Positions 7,710 to 14,596 of a DNA stretch of 23,650 nt are shown in pieces. Under the pieces are notes generated by a model that worked only from the letters and a program-made list of their open reading frames with translations, was not told the origin of the DNA and did not search any database. The first letter of the stretch is position 1. The number at the start of each line of letters is the position of its first letter. The position numbers and the translations under genes are program-made. The DNA is from Pseudomonadota bacterium (GTDB lineage: Bacteria; Pseudomonadota; Alphaproteobacteria; Micavibrionales; UBA2020): assembly GCA_023444705.1 (NCBI GenBank), contig JAEXMB010000002.1, forward strand, positions 1 through 23,650, read 5' to 3'.

Positions 7710-8152
7710 GCACGCTCCATCTCTTGCCTTGTTTCTGACAAGTAGCGGCTTTCAGCATCCACAACGCGCTTTCTTAGTTCTGAAGAAGAAAAGGAATGCC
7801 CGCGGCTGGTAAAAACGCAGGGGATATCGAGATCGTATCCCGTAAAATGCTTACCTTCCCAGTCTTGACCAAGAAAACGAACATCGATTCTGTTGCGCTT
7901 GTCCTCAAGGAAACTATAAAGCTCGGCTTCTGTCGTGTATTCCCATACCTCGTCAATATATCTGCAGCCTTGAAGCTGAATACGCCGCTCATCGAGCGAT
8001 TGGACAGGCTTATTTTTGTGGGGGCGGTCAATTGTGGGATCGGCTTGCAAGCCGACGATCAGGTAATCGCAATTATCGCGCGCTTCCTTGAGTGCAAGCA
8101 CATGCCCTGCATGGAAAAGATCGTAGCTGCCGCAGGTAAACCCTCTTTTCAT
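7700..8152 (-). CDS. cytidylyltransferase family protein (glycerol-3-phosphate cytidylyltransferase-like)
   Basis: A 150-residue nucleotidyltransferase with the F-H-A-G-H signature at residues 13-17 that binds the nucleotide phosphates, and a C-terminal S-S-S-E-L-R-K-R-V corresponding to the second conserved motif. R-Y-I-D-E-V sits where TagD-type enzymes have a similar segment. Enzymes of this group transfer CMP or AMP to a phosphorylated polyol or sugar, making activated precursors such as CDP-glycerol. Its place between a GT25 gene (10-bp overlap) and a small gene (4-bp overlap) points to making or decorating a surface polymer. The exact substrate is open; RfaE- or FAD synthetase-like activity is less likely at this length. 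Confidence 0.85.
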   Translation of the reverse strand: MKRGFTCGSYDLFHAGHVLALKEARDNCDYLIVGLQADPTIDRPHKNKPVQSLDERRIQLQGCRYIDEVWEYTTEAELYSFLEDKRNRIDVRFLGQDWEGKHFTGYDLDIPCVFTSRGHSFSSSELRKRVVDAESRYLSETRQEMERACL

Positions 8153-8409
8153 CTGGGGGTCGCTTCCGCGCGCACGTAATAACTATCTTTCCCGATACGG
8201 TTGATCTCCGCATAACCCAGTGCCTTTATGAAGGCTAGATAGGCGCGTTGCTCCAGCCCAAATCCGCCGAGTACGCCCAGCTGACAGCCGACAAAATTGC
8301 GATAATCACGCAACCCGGGGACGTTATTGCGTTTTGCAACGCGGAAATTATGGCGCCATATCAAAGCGGCCCATCGCTTGAGAACGCTTTTACGCAATCG
8401 CTTTAACAT
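8149..8409 (-). CDS. small basic hypothetical protein, 86 aa
   Basis: I do not recognise this gene. The chosen ATG (8409) has a good ribosome site, GGAG, five bases upstream; a longer in-frame start at 8532 would run through the AT-rich hairpin region and is unlikely. The N-terminus is strongly basic and aromatic (L-K-R-L-R-K-S-V-L-K-R-W). The rest contains Y-R-N-F-V-G-C-Q-L-G-V-L-G-G-F-G. It is the first gene of the three-gene surface operon and overlaps the cytidylyltransferase start by ATGA. It may be a peripheral membrane or accessory protein of glycan synthesis, but that is a guess from position alone. Confidence 0.55.
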   Translation of the reverse strand: MLKRLRKSVLKRWAALIWRHNFRVAKRNNVPGLRDYRNFVGCQLGVLGGFGLEQRAYLAFIKALGYAEINRIGKDSYYVRAEATPR

Positions 8410-8442
8410 TCTGGCTCCAGTACAGAGATGGAGACAGAATAT

Positions 8443-8479
8443 AATGCGATTCTTTTCTATTAAAAGATAAAATCGCATT
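8443..8479. promoter_or_regulatory. AT-rich hairpin / inverted repeat upstream of the surface operon
   Basis: AATGCGATT (8443-8451) and AATCGCATT (8471-8479) form a perfect 9-bp inverted repeat. Inside it, CTTTT (8452-8456) can pair with AAAAG (8462-8466), leaving a CTATT loop and a 4-base bulge. A run of nine T starts eight bases downstream on the plus strand (8488-8496). It could be an operator for the 8409-6903 operon, or a worn terminator reading rightward, although no intact plus-strand gene lies to its left. Confidence 0.45.
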
Positions 8480-8496
8480 TTAATCCGTTTTTTTTT

Positions 8497-8766
8497 ATGT
8501 TTAAAGGCCCAGAAAAATACGTGCATGAGCACAGCATGCCGCGGCTGGAAACGGTCTGCGATCTGGCCGCCGTTCTCGACGTGCAGGTCTATGAATTATT
8601 TTACATGCAGGATGTCGGCGCCAAGGACAAAGAGCAGATCGTGATGATCGAAAAAATCATCAACAGCCTCAAGGGCCAGCCCAAGGCCGTACTCGAGATC
8701 GCGCTCGAACTTGTCGAACATCTGGTTTCGTTGCGCCAGCAACTCAACACCCGCCTCAAGAAATAA
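8497..8766 (+). pseudogene. N-terminally truncated XRE-family regulator
   Basis: The 89-residue frame starts at an ATG after a T-run. Residues from about K-Y-V-H-E-H-S-M-P-R-L-E-T-V-C-D-L-A onward match the second half of an XRE helix-turn-helix (helices 4-5, with L-D-V-Q-V-Y-E-L-F). The first three helices, including most of the recognition helix, are missing. The frame upstream reads only N-P-F-F-F back to a stop at 8461. The C-terminal part is a Leu/Lys-rich helix that may have mediated dimerisation. Loss of the DNA-binding front makes this a remnant, probably cut when the adjoining AT-rich operon arrived. A short protein acting as a dimerisation inhibitor is possible but less likely. Confidence 0.65.
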
Positions 8767-9121
8767 GCGCAGGCTTTCTAATCCCCGACGGCTGGGGCAC
8801 TGTCGCGTCGTGCAGCCACAGGCCCGCGCGGCGAAAGCCGAGCCAGACCAGCACCTGCATCAACGGATGCGCCACCAGATTGTGGAACGCCCAGGCGTGT
8901 TTAGGCCAGCGCAGGCGGCGGCCCTCCAGCGCTGCGGGGTGCAACAGCATCACAGCCTCGAACGCATCGAAGTCGCGCAGAACATGCGTTTCGTCATGCA
9001 CCGTCAGATACACGATGCCGTGTTCAAGATCGCGCAGGTCAAGACGCTCAACCGCCACAAGCGGCACGATCACCTGCCCCGCCTTGATAAAGGGGCGCGC
9101 ATTTTTTGCAAACAGGGCCAT
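8756..9121 (-). CDS. hypothetical protein with H-N-L-V-A-H-P motif, 121 aa
   Basis: I cannot name this family. ATG 9121 is chosen because AAAAGGAA lies eight bases upstream and because it starts 4 bp after the M23-like gene ends. The N-terminal half is beta-rich (V-I-V-P-L-V-A-V-E-R-L-D-L-R-D). The C-terminal half carries H-N-L-V-A-H-P-L-M-Q-V-L-V-W-L-G-F and L-H-D-A-T-V-P-Q-P, which look like conserved blocks. V-L-V-W-L-G-F may be an amphipathic or weakly membrane-inserted helix. It is the last gene of the operon headed by the HTH/CoaB-like/aldolase-like protein. Its end overlaps the end of the truncated XRE frame on the other strand by 11 bp. Confidence 0.6.
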   Translation of the reverse strand: MALFAKNARPFIKAGQVIVPLVAVERLDLRDLEHGIVYLTVHDETHVLRDFDAFEAVMLLHPAALEGRRLRWPKHAWAFHNLVAHPLMQVLVWLGFRRAGLWLHDATVPQPSGIRKPALIS

Positions 9122-9125
9122 CTGA

Positions 9126-9671
9126 TTATTCCTTTTCGGCCAGAGGCAGCAGATAAGGCGTGGGGTCTTGCAGGCTGGGCGGCCTGCCGACGGCATCCGT
9201 CCACTCGTAACAATCGCGCGTGCCTGCGCTGTGCAGTTCCAGATGCAGCATCGACATCGGGCGGCCCTTGTCCTCGCGCAGGACCTGCACGATATGGCCG
9301 ACCACCTGCCCCGCTAAAACCCGATCACCTTCTTTAACGGCAGGGGCGATTTCGCCGTAGAGGACAACGCCGCTTGCGCCTTCTACCAGCACGGCATCGG
9401 TGTCGTGCCACCACGGGCTGTCGGCCTTGGGGCCGGTAAAACCCATGACGCGCACCACGCTGCCGTCCTCGACCGCATGCACGGGCGTGCCCTCGGGGCA
9501 GTAGAAATCAACGCCTTCGTGGCGGTGATGCTGGCGGCCGACGCCGAAAGCACCCGGATGCGGCGCCAGCGGCAGGCCCGTCACGCCATCTGGCATCGCC
9601 TTGAACGACAGCGTGTCATCTGTTTTGACAAGACGCAGAGGGACAGGGTTTTTCCACATGATCTTGCTCAT
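9126..9671 (-). CDS. M23 (LytM-fold) protein lacking catalytic histidines
   Basis: M23 proteins are zinc endopeptidases that cut peptidoglycan cross-bridges. Here the zinc ligands are kept: H-x3-D (His51 and Asp55 in H-E-G-V-D) and His143 in M-L-H-L-E. However, the catalytic His usually seen in Y-A-H-L is Glu in L-Y-G-E-I (residues 104-108), and the first His of the usual H-L-H is Met141. There is no signal peptide, and the N-terminus (M-S-K-I-M-W-K-N-P-V) is not export-like. The protein may therefore be a non-enzymatic or altered cytosolic LytM-fold protein. It starts by ATGA overlap with the fusion gene upstream, so the two are coupled. Assignment of catalytic positions is by eye. Confidence 0.8.
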   Translation of the reverse strand: MSKIMWKNPVPLRLVKTDDTLSFKAMPDGVTGLPLAPHPGAFGVGRQHHRHEGVDFYCPEGTPVHAVEDGSVVRVMGFTGPKADSPWWHDTDAVLVEGASGVVLYGEIAPAVKEGDRVLAGQVVGHIVQVLREDKGRPMSMLHLELHSAGTRDCYEWTDAVGRPPSLQDPTPYLLPLAEKE

Positions 9672-11143
9672 CCGTGTACGTGGCCGCCGGTTTTATCGTC
9701 GAGATCGAAGTTGCGCTCGATAAACGCAATCACGCGCTCGCTTGGCACATCCTTGCGGAAGACGATATTGGGGCCGTGGCTGTCGAGCATGACGGCCCAG
9801 ATGCCGTCTTCCATCTCGCGCAGGCCGTTTGAAGTGTTCTGGCCGCATTCATGACTGCCGCATTCGTAGGGGCGTTGCGGGCGCAACGGCACTTTCTGCG
9901 GCGCGTCGGGTTTCAGCGGGCAGTGGAAATGCACGATGTTGTCGAGCCTGGGGTGGTCGGTAAAAATAATGCGCTGGCTCTGCCCGCCGACAGACGGCTT
10001 GCCGCCATAGGCGAGAACGGTGTGCAGCCCCTTGGGTTCGATCATCACCATGCCGTTTTGGGACAGTTCGTTGAAGTTCGACCAGCGGCGCGAGGTGATG
10101 ATCTTGCCGTCCGGCCCGCGTGCGGCGAAATGCCCGACCGTGACCTTGCCACGCTTGGTATCAAGCGGCTTATAGGCGCCGCGTTCGATGCAGTGATTGA
10201 CGACTTCGCGCAGGTTGGATGCGATAAGGTCGCTGTTCCATTCCACCCCTTTGCTGCCCTCGACCACGGTCGAGCGCGTGAAGGTCGATTGCGAACGCAA
10301 AATCGCCATATCGACAAGACCTTCGAGCGCCTCCACCCGTTCGGTCGTGACGTGATAGCGCGCTTCTTCGGGCGTTACCACCATGTTCATGCGCGTGACC
10401 ACGTCGTTGACCAGCACAAGATTGATATGCGCACCCTTCATCAGCTTGAGGCCGGCAAGGTACATTTCATCTTCGCTGGCACCCGTGGTGGTTTTGAAGG
10501 CGACGAGGAAGATGTCCTTGCGGTCCTTGCGGATGCCGGCAACAATTTTATCAGCAGGCGAGAGCTGCATCACCTGCCCGCCCTCGCGCGTTTTCAGGCG
10601 CTGGGCCTTGCGCGCGGGGGCAACATCGCCGATCTGTCCGTTAAAGTCGCAGATCGCAGGGTTCCAGAAGACGATGCGCGTGTTCTTGTTGTCGCGGATC
10701 TCGCCCGCCAGACGCGCCATATCCTCGTTGGTTTCGTAAGGCGAAGACGTGTCGGCCATGCGCGTCAGGGTCAGGCGCGTGGCATGTCCCATACGTGTGC
10801 AGATGCCCGCGATCTCGCGGGCGGTAGAGCCATAGGCGGGTGCCGCCAGCGCCAGATGGTTGCGCACGTGAACAATCGTGCCGCCGCCCACGACATGGAT
10901 GGCCGCCTTGTCGTCGGCCACGGGCAGCACGCGCCCGCCGCCCAGTTTTTCAAGACGGCGGGTTTCAAGCATCACGCGCTCGGTCACCGGACGCTGGCCG
11001 TTTTCAAGTTTCTTGTAGGTATCGCGCTTGAGCGCGAGCTGGCTTGCTGCCTCGTCACGTGACCAGCCCATGCGGTTGCGCCATGCACGCAGGGCCGAGG
11101 CCTCGGGGGAGATTTTGTCGGTGGGAACAACGGGCTGGCTCAT
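9668..11143 (-). CDS. XRE helix-turn-helix / CoaB-like / class II aldolase-like fusion protein
   Basis: Three parts can be read in 491 residues. Residues 16-65 form an XRE helix-turn-helix (W-S-R-D-E-A-A-S-Q-L, then T-Y-K-K-L-E-N-G). Residues 80-285 resemble the phosphopantothenate-cysteine ligase (CoaB/DFP) fold: G-G-G-T-I-V-H at 86-92, A-I-C-D-F at 163-167, and V-L-V-N-D-V at 243-248. Residues 300-485 resemble class II aldolase/adducin: G-H-F-A-A-R-G-P-D-G, H-F-H at 405-407, and D-S-H-G at 454-457. The catalytic Glu usual after G-K-P-S-S is not seen, and C428/H431/C433 make an unusual cluster. It may be a metabolite-sensing repressor (inference). ATG 11143 is chosen because AAGGAG (11156-11151) lies seven bases before it; the ATG at 11149 is too close. 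Confidence 0.8.
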   Translation of the reverse strand: MSQPVVPTDKISPEASALRAWRNRMGWSRDEAASQLALKRDTYKKLENGQRPVTERVMLETRRLEKLGGGRVLPVADDKAAIHVVGGGTIVHVRNHLALAAPAYGSTAREIAGICTRMGHATRLTLTRMADTSSPYETNEDMARLAGEIRDNKNTRIVFWNPAICDFNGQIGDVAPARKAQRLKTREGGQVMQLSPADKIVAGIRKDRKDIFLVAFKTTTGASEDEMYLAGLKLMKGAHINLVLVNDVVTRMNMVVTPEEARYHVTTERVEALEGLVDMAILRSQSTFTRSTVVEGSKGVEWNSDLIASNLREVVNHCIERGAYKPLDTKRGKVTVGHFAARGPDGKIITSRRWSNFNELSQNGMVMIEPKGLHTVLAYGGKPSVGGQSQRIIFTDHPRLDNIVHFHCPLKPDAPQKVPLRPQRPYECGSHECGQNTSNGLREMEDGIWAVMLDSHGPNIVFRKDVPSERVIAFIERNFDLDDKTGGHVHG

Positions 11144-11150
11144 CTGCATT

Positions 11151-11156
11151 CTCCTT
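11151..11156 (-). promoter_or_regulatory. ribosome binding site deciding the start of the fusion gene
   Basis: AAGGAG on the minus strand, seven bases before the ATG at 11143 and only one base before the ATG at 11149, so it selects the inner start. Confidence 0.75.
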
Positions 11157-11161
11157 GTTTC

Positions 11162-11197
11162 GGGTATTTTTTACCCTTATAAGGGTATTTAATACCC
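11162..11197. promoter_or_regulatory. three nested GGGTA palindromes (probable operator)
   Basis: GGGTATTTTTTACCC (11162-11176), TACCCTTATAAGGGTA (11172-11187, perfect) and GGGTATTTAATACCC (11183-11197, perfect 7-bp arms around one T) overlap in series. The GGGTA starts at 11162 and 11183 are 21 bp apart, two helical turns, so dimers would bind on one face of the DNA. The array covers the predicted -10 and start region of the HTH fusion gene, as expected for autorepression. It also lies upstream of the divergent coaBC gene and might affect that too. Confidence 0.75.
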
Positions 11198-11217
11198 GAT
11201 CAATTACAGATTCGCAA
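11189..11217 (-). promoter_or_regulatory. predicted promoter of the HTH fusion operon
   Basis: On the minus strand, TTGCGA (11217-11212) and TATTAA (11194-11189) are spaced by exactly 17 bases. The -10 lies inside the third palindrome of the operator. Transcription would start near 11182, giving a leader of about 40 bases. Confidence 0.5.
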
Positions 11218-11278
11218 GCCCCTCCCCGCAAAAAATAAACCACACCAAAAACAACCCCTTAGGTTAAAATCACCCATC

Positions 11279-12490
11279 ATGACGACAAAACATCCCTTGG
11301 CCGCACGGCGCATCCTGCTCATCATCTCGGGCAGCATCGCCGCTTATAAAAGCCTCGACCTCATCCGCCGCCTGCGCGACGAAGGGGCCGATGTGCGCTG
11401 CATCCTCACGCGCGGCGGGGCTGAATTCATCACGCCGCTGTCCGTCGCCGCCTTGTCGGAGAACAAAGTCTACAGCGACCTGTTCTCGCTCACCGACGAG
11501 CAGGAAATGGGCCATATCCGCTTGGCGCGTGATTGCGACCTTGTCCTGATCGCACCTGCCAGCGCCAGCCTGATCGCGCGCGCCGCACACGGTAGCGCCG
11601 ACGATCTTGCCGCCACCGTTTTGCTGGCCACCGACAAACCGGTGATGATGGCCCCCGCCATGAATCCCGTGATGTGGGGCAATGCCGCCGTGCAGGACAA
11701 TATCGCCACACTCACGCGGCGCGGGGTTACGGTCGTCACGCCTGCCGCGGGTGACATGGCGTGCGGAGAGACCGGCACGGGCCGCCTGCCCGAAGTGACG
11801 GAGATCGTGGCGCGCGTCATCGCGCATTTTCACGCCAACAAACCGCTGGCAGGGTTAAGCGCACTTGTCACCAGCGGACCGACGCATGAACCGCTCGACC
11901 CTGTCCGCTTCCTTGGCAACCGCTCATCAGGCAAGCAAGGCCACGCCATTGCCGCCGAACTGGCGCGCGCAGGCGCTGCCGTCACGCTGGTCAGCGGCCC
12001 CGTGGCCGAAGCGGACCCCGCAGGCGTGCGCGTCGTGCGCGTGCAAACCGCGCAACAGATGCACGATGCCTGCATGGCGGCCCTGCCCGCCGACATCGCC
12101 GTCTGCGCCGCAGCCGTGGCCGATTACCGCCCCGCCGAGGCCGCGACGGCCAAGATCAAAAAGAACGGCGATGGGGACCTGACCCTGACGCTGGTGCAAA
12201 ACCCCGATATTCTGGCGGCCCTGTCGCGCCATGCCGCGCGCCCCAAACTGGTGATCGGCTTTGCCGCTGAAACCGACAGCCATCTGGAAAACGCGCGGCG
12301 CAAGCTTGCCGCCAAGGGATGCGACTGGCTGTTGCTCAACGACGTCAGCAGCGGACAGGTCTTTGGCGAAAATACCAACCAGCTGACCCTGCTGCGCGAC
12401 AGCGGCCAGACCGTCCTGCCGCATCAGGACAAGGCTGGCCTCGCGCGCCTGATCGTTTGCGAAATATCAAAACACATGAGTTCGACATGA
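11279..12490 (+). CDS. coaBC: bifunctional phosphopantothenoylcysteine decarboxylase / phosphopantothenate-cysteine ligase
   Basis: CoaBC makes 4'-phosphopantetheine for coenzyme A: CoaB joins cysteine to phosphopantothenate using CTP, and CoaC decarboxylates the product with FMN. At 403 residues it has normal length. The CoaC half shows I-S-G-S-I-A-A-Y-K at residues 17-24, His79 in E-M-G-H-I-R, A-M-N-P-V-M-W near 127, and Cys162 in M-A-C-G-E-T-G-T-G-R-L. The CoaB half shows S-G-P-T-H-E-P-L-D at 199-207, G-N-R-S-S-G-K-Q-G at 213-221, A-A-A-V-A-D-Y-R-P and N-D-V. No ribosome site precedes the ATG. TTAAAAT at 11264-11270 might be a -10, giving a very short leader. The stop overlaps the Nudix start (ATGA). 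Confidence 0.96.
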   Translation: MTTKHPLAARRILLIISGSIAAYKSLDLIRRLRDEGADVRCILTRGGAEFITPLSVAALSENKVYSDLFSLTDEQEMGHIRLARDCDLVLIAPASASLIARAAHGSADDLAATVLLATDKPVMMAPAMNPVMWGNAAVQDNIATLTRRGVTVVTPAAGDMACGETGTGRLPEVTEIVARVIAHFHANKPLAGLSALVTSGPTHEPLDPVRFLGNRSSGKQGHAIAAELARAGAAVTLVSGPVAEADPAGVRVVRVQTAQQMHDACMAALPADIAVCAAAVADYRPAEAATAKIKKNGDGDLTLTLVQNPDILAALSRHAARPKLVIGFAAETDSHLENARRKLAAKGCDWLLLNDVSSGQVFGENTNQLTLLRDSGQTVLPHQDKAGLARLIVCEISKHMSST

Positions 12491-12936
12491 CCACACTACA
12501 GCACGCCAGCCACCTTGGCGTTTACGCCCTGATCCCCTCGCCGGATGCCGCCAGCGTGCTTTTAATCAAAAAAGCACTCGGCTGTTATACAGGCCTATAT
12601 GATCTGCCCGGCGGGCGCATGGATGACGGTGAATTGCTCGAACAAACCATGCAAAGAGAGATACTTGAAGAAACAGATTGCAGTGTCACTTCATATTCGC
12701 AACTTGCCAGCCACAGCCTGCTCTATCCACACGACAAGGATGGCGAACACATCATCCTGCGTCACATCGGCGTCATTTATCTGGCTGAAATTACTGGAAC
12801 ACCGCGCACACATGCAACAGGCGACGACAGTGCTGGATGTGTGTGGGTACCCCTTGCCGATGTGAACCCCGCCAACGCCGCGCCGCTGGTGCTGATGGCC
12901 ATTGAAAGCTGGCAAAAGAAGCTTAAATCGGCATAG
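12487..12936 (+). CDS. Nudix hydrolase
   Basis: A 149-residue protein with the Nudix box at residues 43-65: G-R-M-D-D-G-E, seven residues, then R-E-I-L-E-E-T-D-C. The glycine normally following E-E-x is Asp, a mild departure; the metal-binding R-E and E-E residues are kept. Nudix enzymes hydrolyse nucleoside diphosphates linked to another moiety, and the substrate cannot be told from this. The ATG overlaps the coaBC stop by ATGA, so translation is coupled, and a role in clearing a nucleotide or CoA-related by-product is conceivable. The usual CoA-pyrophosphatase signature is not seen. Confidence 0.85.
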   Translation: MTTLQHASHLGVYALIPSPDAASVLLIKKALGCYTGLYDLPGGRMDDGELLEQTMQREILEETDCSVTSYSQLASHSLLYPHDKDGEHIILRHIGVIYLAEITGTPRTHATGDDSAGCVWVPLADVNPANAAPLVLMAIESWQKKLKSA

Positions 12937-13004
12937 CCACGACGTCGCTCTTTCGTCATACTGGCGATCAAGAAAACCAAGAAGACTTCCCGGGTGTACC
13001 CTCC

Positions 13005-13895
13005 ATGTCGACCGCCAGCCTGTTGCGCCTGCTGACCCTGTCCGCCATCTGGGGCAGCTCGTTCATGTTCATGCGCATCAGCGCGCCCGAGCTGGGCCCC
13101 GTCGCCATGATGGCGGGGCGCTTTACAAGCGCCGCCATTTTCCTGATTATCGTCACCATTATCTTGCGCCGCGCGGTCAACCTGCGCACCAATGCGCGCC
13201 AGTACGTGGTGCAGGGGCTGATGAGCGCGACCATCCCTTTCCTGATGTTCGGTTTTGCGGCACAAACCCTGCCCGCCTCGATCCTTGCGGTTCTTAACGC
13301 CACCGCGCCGATCTGAGGGGCTATTCTGGGGGCTGTCGTGAATGGCCACCGCCCGACGGGCACGGCGCTGATCGGACTGCTGCTGGGCATTTCCGGCGTT
13401 GGCGTGCTGGTCGGTTTTGACCCGTCGATGCTCAACGAGGGTGCCGGGCTGGCCGCCCTTGCCGCCGTCGGCGCCACGATGTTCTACAGCGCCTCGGCCA
13501 TTTATGTGCAGCGCAATCCCGTGACCGACCCGCTGATGACCGCGCTTGGCTGCATGCTGGTTTCAACCATCGCCGTCACGCCCGCGGCCCCGTTTTTCCT
13601 GCCTGCAAGCATGCCCTCGCCACTGGTGATTGCAAGCGTGCTGGCGCTTGGCATCCTGTGCAGCGGCATCGCCTATCTGATCTATTTCCGCCTGATCGCG
13701 GATATCGGCCCGGCGTCCGCCCTGACGGTCACGTTCCTGATCCCCGTTTTCGGCATTCTATGGGGTGCCGTGTTCCTCAATGAACATCTGGGCTGGAACA
13801 CGCTGATCGGCTCGATCATCGTCATCATCGGCACCGCACTGGTCACCGGCTTTCGCCCCGCCTTTTTGCGCGCGCGCCAGCAGGTGGCGGCATGA
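13005..13895 (+). pseudogene. EamA/DMT-family transporter with one in-frame stop
   Basis: Read through one TGA, the frame gives 296 residues, the normal length of a ten-helix drug/metabolite transporter with two EamA repeats. It begins with A-I-W-G-S-S-F-M-F-M-R near residue 15, typical of the family. The TGA at 13314-13316 follows L-N-A-T-A-P-I and precedes G-A-I-L-G-A, where relatives commonly have Trp (A-P-I-W-G-A). One G-to-A change in TGG would explain it. Both sides stay in the same frame with normal codon use, so the lesion is recent or a sequencing error. A GTG at 13338 could restart the second part. The stop overlaps the RluA-type gene (ATGA). Confidence 0.8.
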
Positions 13896-14596
13896 CGCAC
13901 CGGCCGCACTTCACGGATGAAGACATCGCATCGCGCATCATCTTTCGCGATCAGCTGGTCATTATCCTTGATAAGCCTGCCGGCATTCCCGTTCATGCGG
14001 GGCCCAGCGGTGGGGAGAGCCTTGAGGATTTCTTTCCCGCACTGACCTTCGGCTACAAGGAAATCCCCCGCCTGGCCCACCGGCTTGACCGCGACACCAG
14101 CGGCTGCCTTGTGCTGGGCCGCAACGACCGTGCGCTCCGCAAGCTTGGCAAGCTGTTCGAGCAAGGCCGCGTGCAAAAAACCTATTGGGCATTGACCGAT
14201 ACCCCGCCGCCGCACGACAGCGGCACCATCGACCTGCCGTTGAAAAAGGTAAAGCTCACCAAAGGCTGGAGCATGCAACCCGCCAGAAAAGGCGAAAAGG
14301 ACGCGCAGGAAGCCGTGACGGATTACAAAGTGATCGCCCGCCTGCCTGACGGCGCAACGCTGATCGAGCTGCACCCGCGCACAGGCCGCACGCATCAGAT
14401 CAGGGTGCATCTGCAATCACTTGGCTGCCCCATCCGCGGCGACTGGCTCTACGGACCGAATGCCGAGCGCCCCAATACCTTCGCGCGCCTGTGCCTGCAT
14501 GCGCACAGCATCGCCCTGCCGCTTTACGACGGTCAGGATGCGCTTAGTGTGACGGCGCCGAAACCTGACTTTCTGGGTTCTGATTTTCTTCCCTGA
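13892..14596 (+). CDS. RluA-family pseudouridine synthase
   Basis: This 234-residue enzyme converts uridine to pseudouridine in rRNA or tRNA. The catalytic motif is H-R-L-D-R-D-T-S-G at residues 63-71 with Asp66 as nucleophile. G-R-T-H-Q-I-R-V-H-L at about 165-174 is the other family signature. It has no N-terminal S4 domain, as in RluA-type and TruC-type members, so the target site cannot be assigned. AGGTGG lies five bases before the ATG, inside the EamA gene, and the genes overlap by ATGA. The last 53 bp run opposite the end of the RND gene. Confidence 0.93.
   Translation: MTHRPHFTDEDIASRIIFRDQLVIILDKPAGIPVHAGPSGGESLEDFFPALTFGYKEIPRLAHRLDRDTSGCLVLGRNDRALRKLGKLFEQGRVQKTYWALTDTPPPHDSGTIDLPLKKVKLTKGWSMQPARKGEKDAQEAVTDYKVIARLPDGATLIELHPRTGRTHQIRVHLQSLGCPIRGDWLYGPNAERPNTFARLCLHAHSIALPLYDGQDALSVTAPKPDFLGSDFLP

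Noticed and set aside
8149..8532. Longer 127-aa start for the small basic protein
   Set aside because: It would translate the AT-rich hairpin region and overlap the truncated regulator; ATG 8409 has a good ribosome site.
9851..11062. 403-aa open frame antisense to the fusion gene
   Set aside because: It mirrors the well-supported minus-strand gene, and its translation is His/Arg/Asp-rich in the way typical of antisense GC-rich DNA.
13005..13895. Frameshift or genetic-code change (TGA as Trp) in the EamA gene
   Set aside because: Both parts are in one frame, so there is no frameshift. TGA ends many other genes here, including ATGA junctions, so the standard bacterial code applies. No sign of a selenocysteine element was noted.
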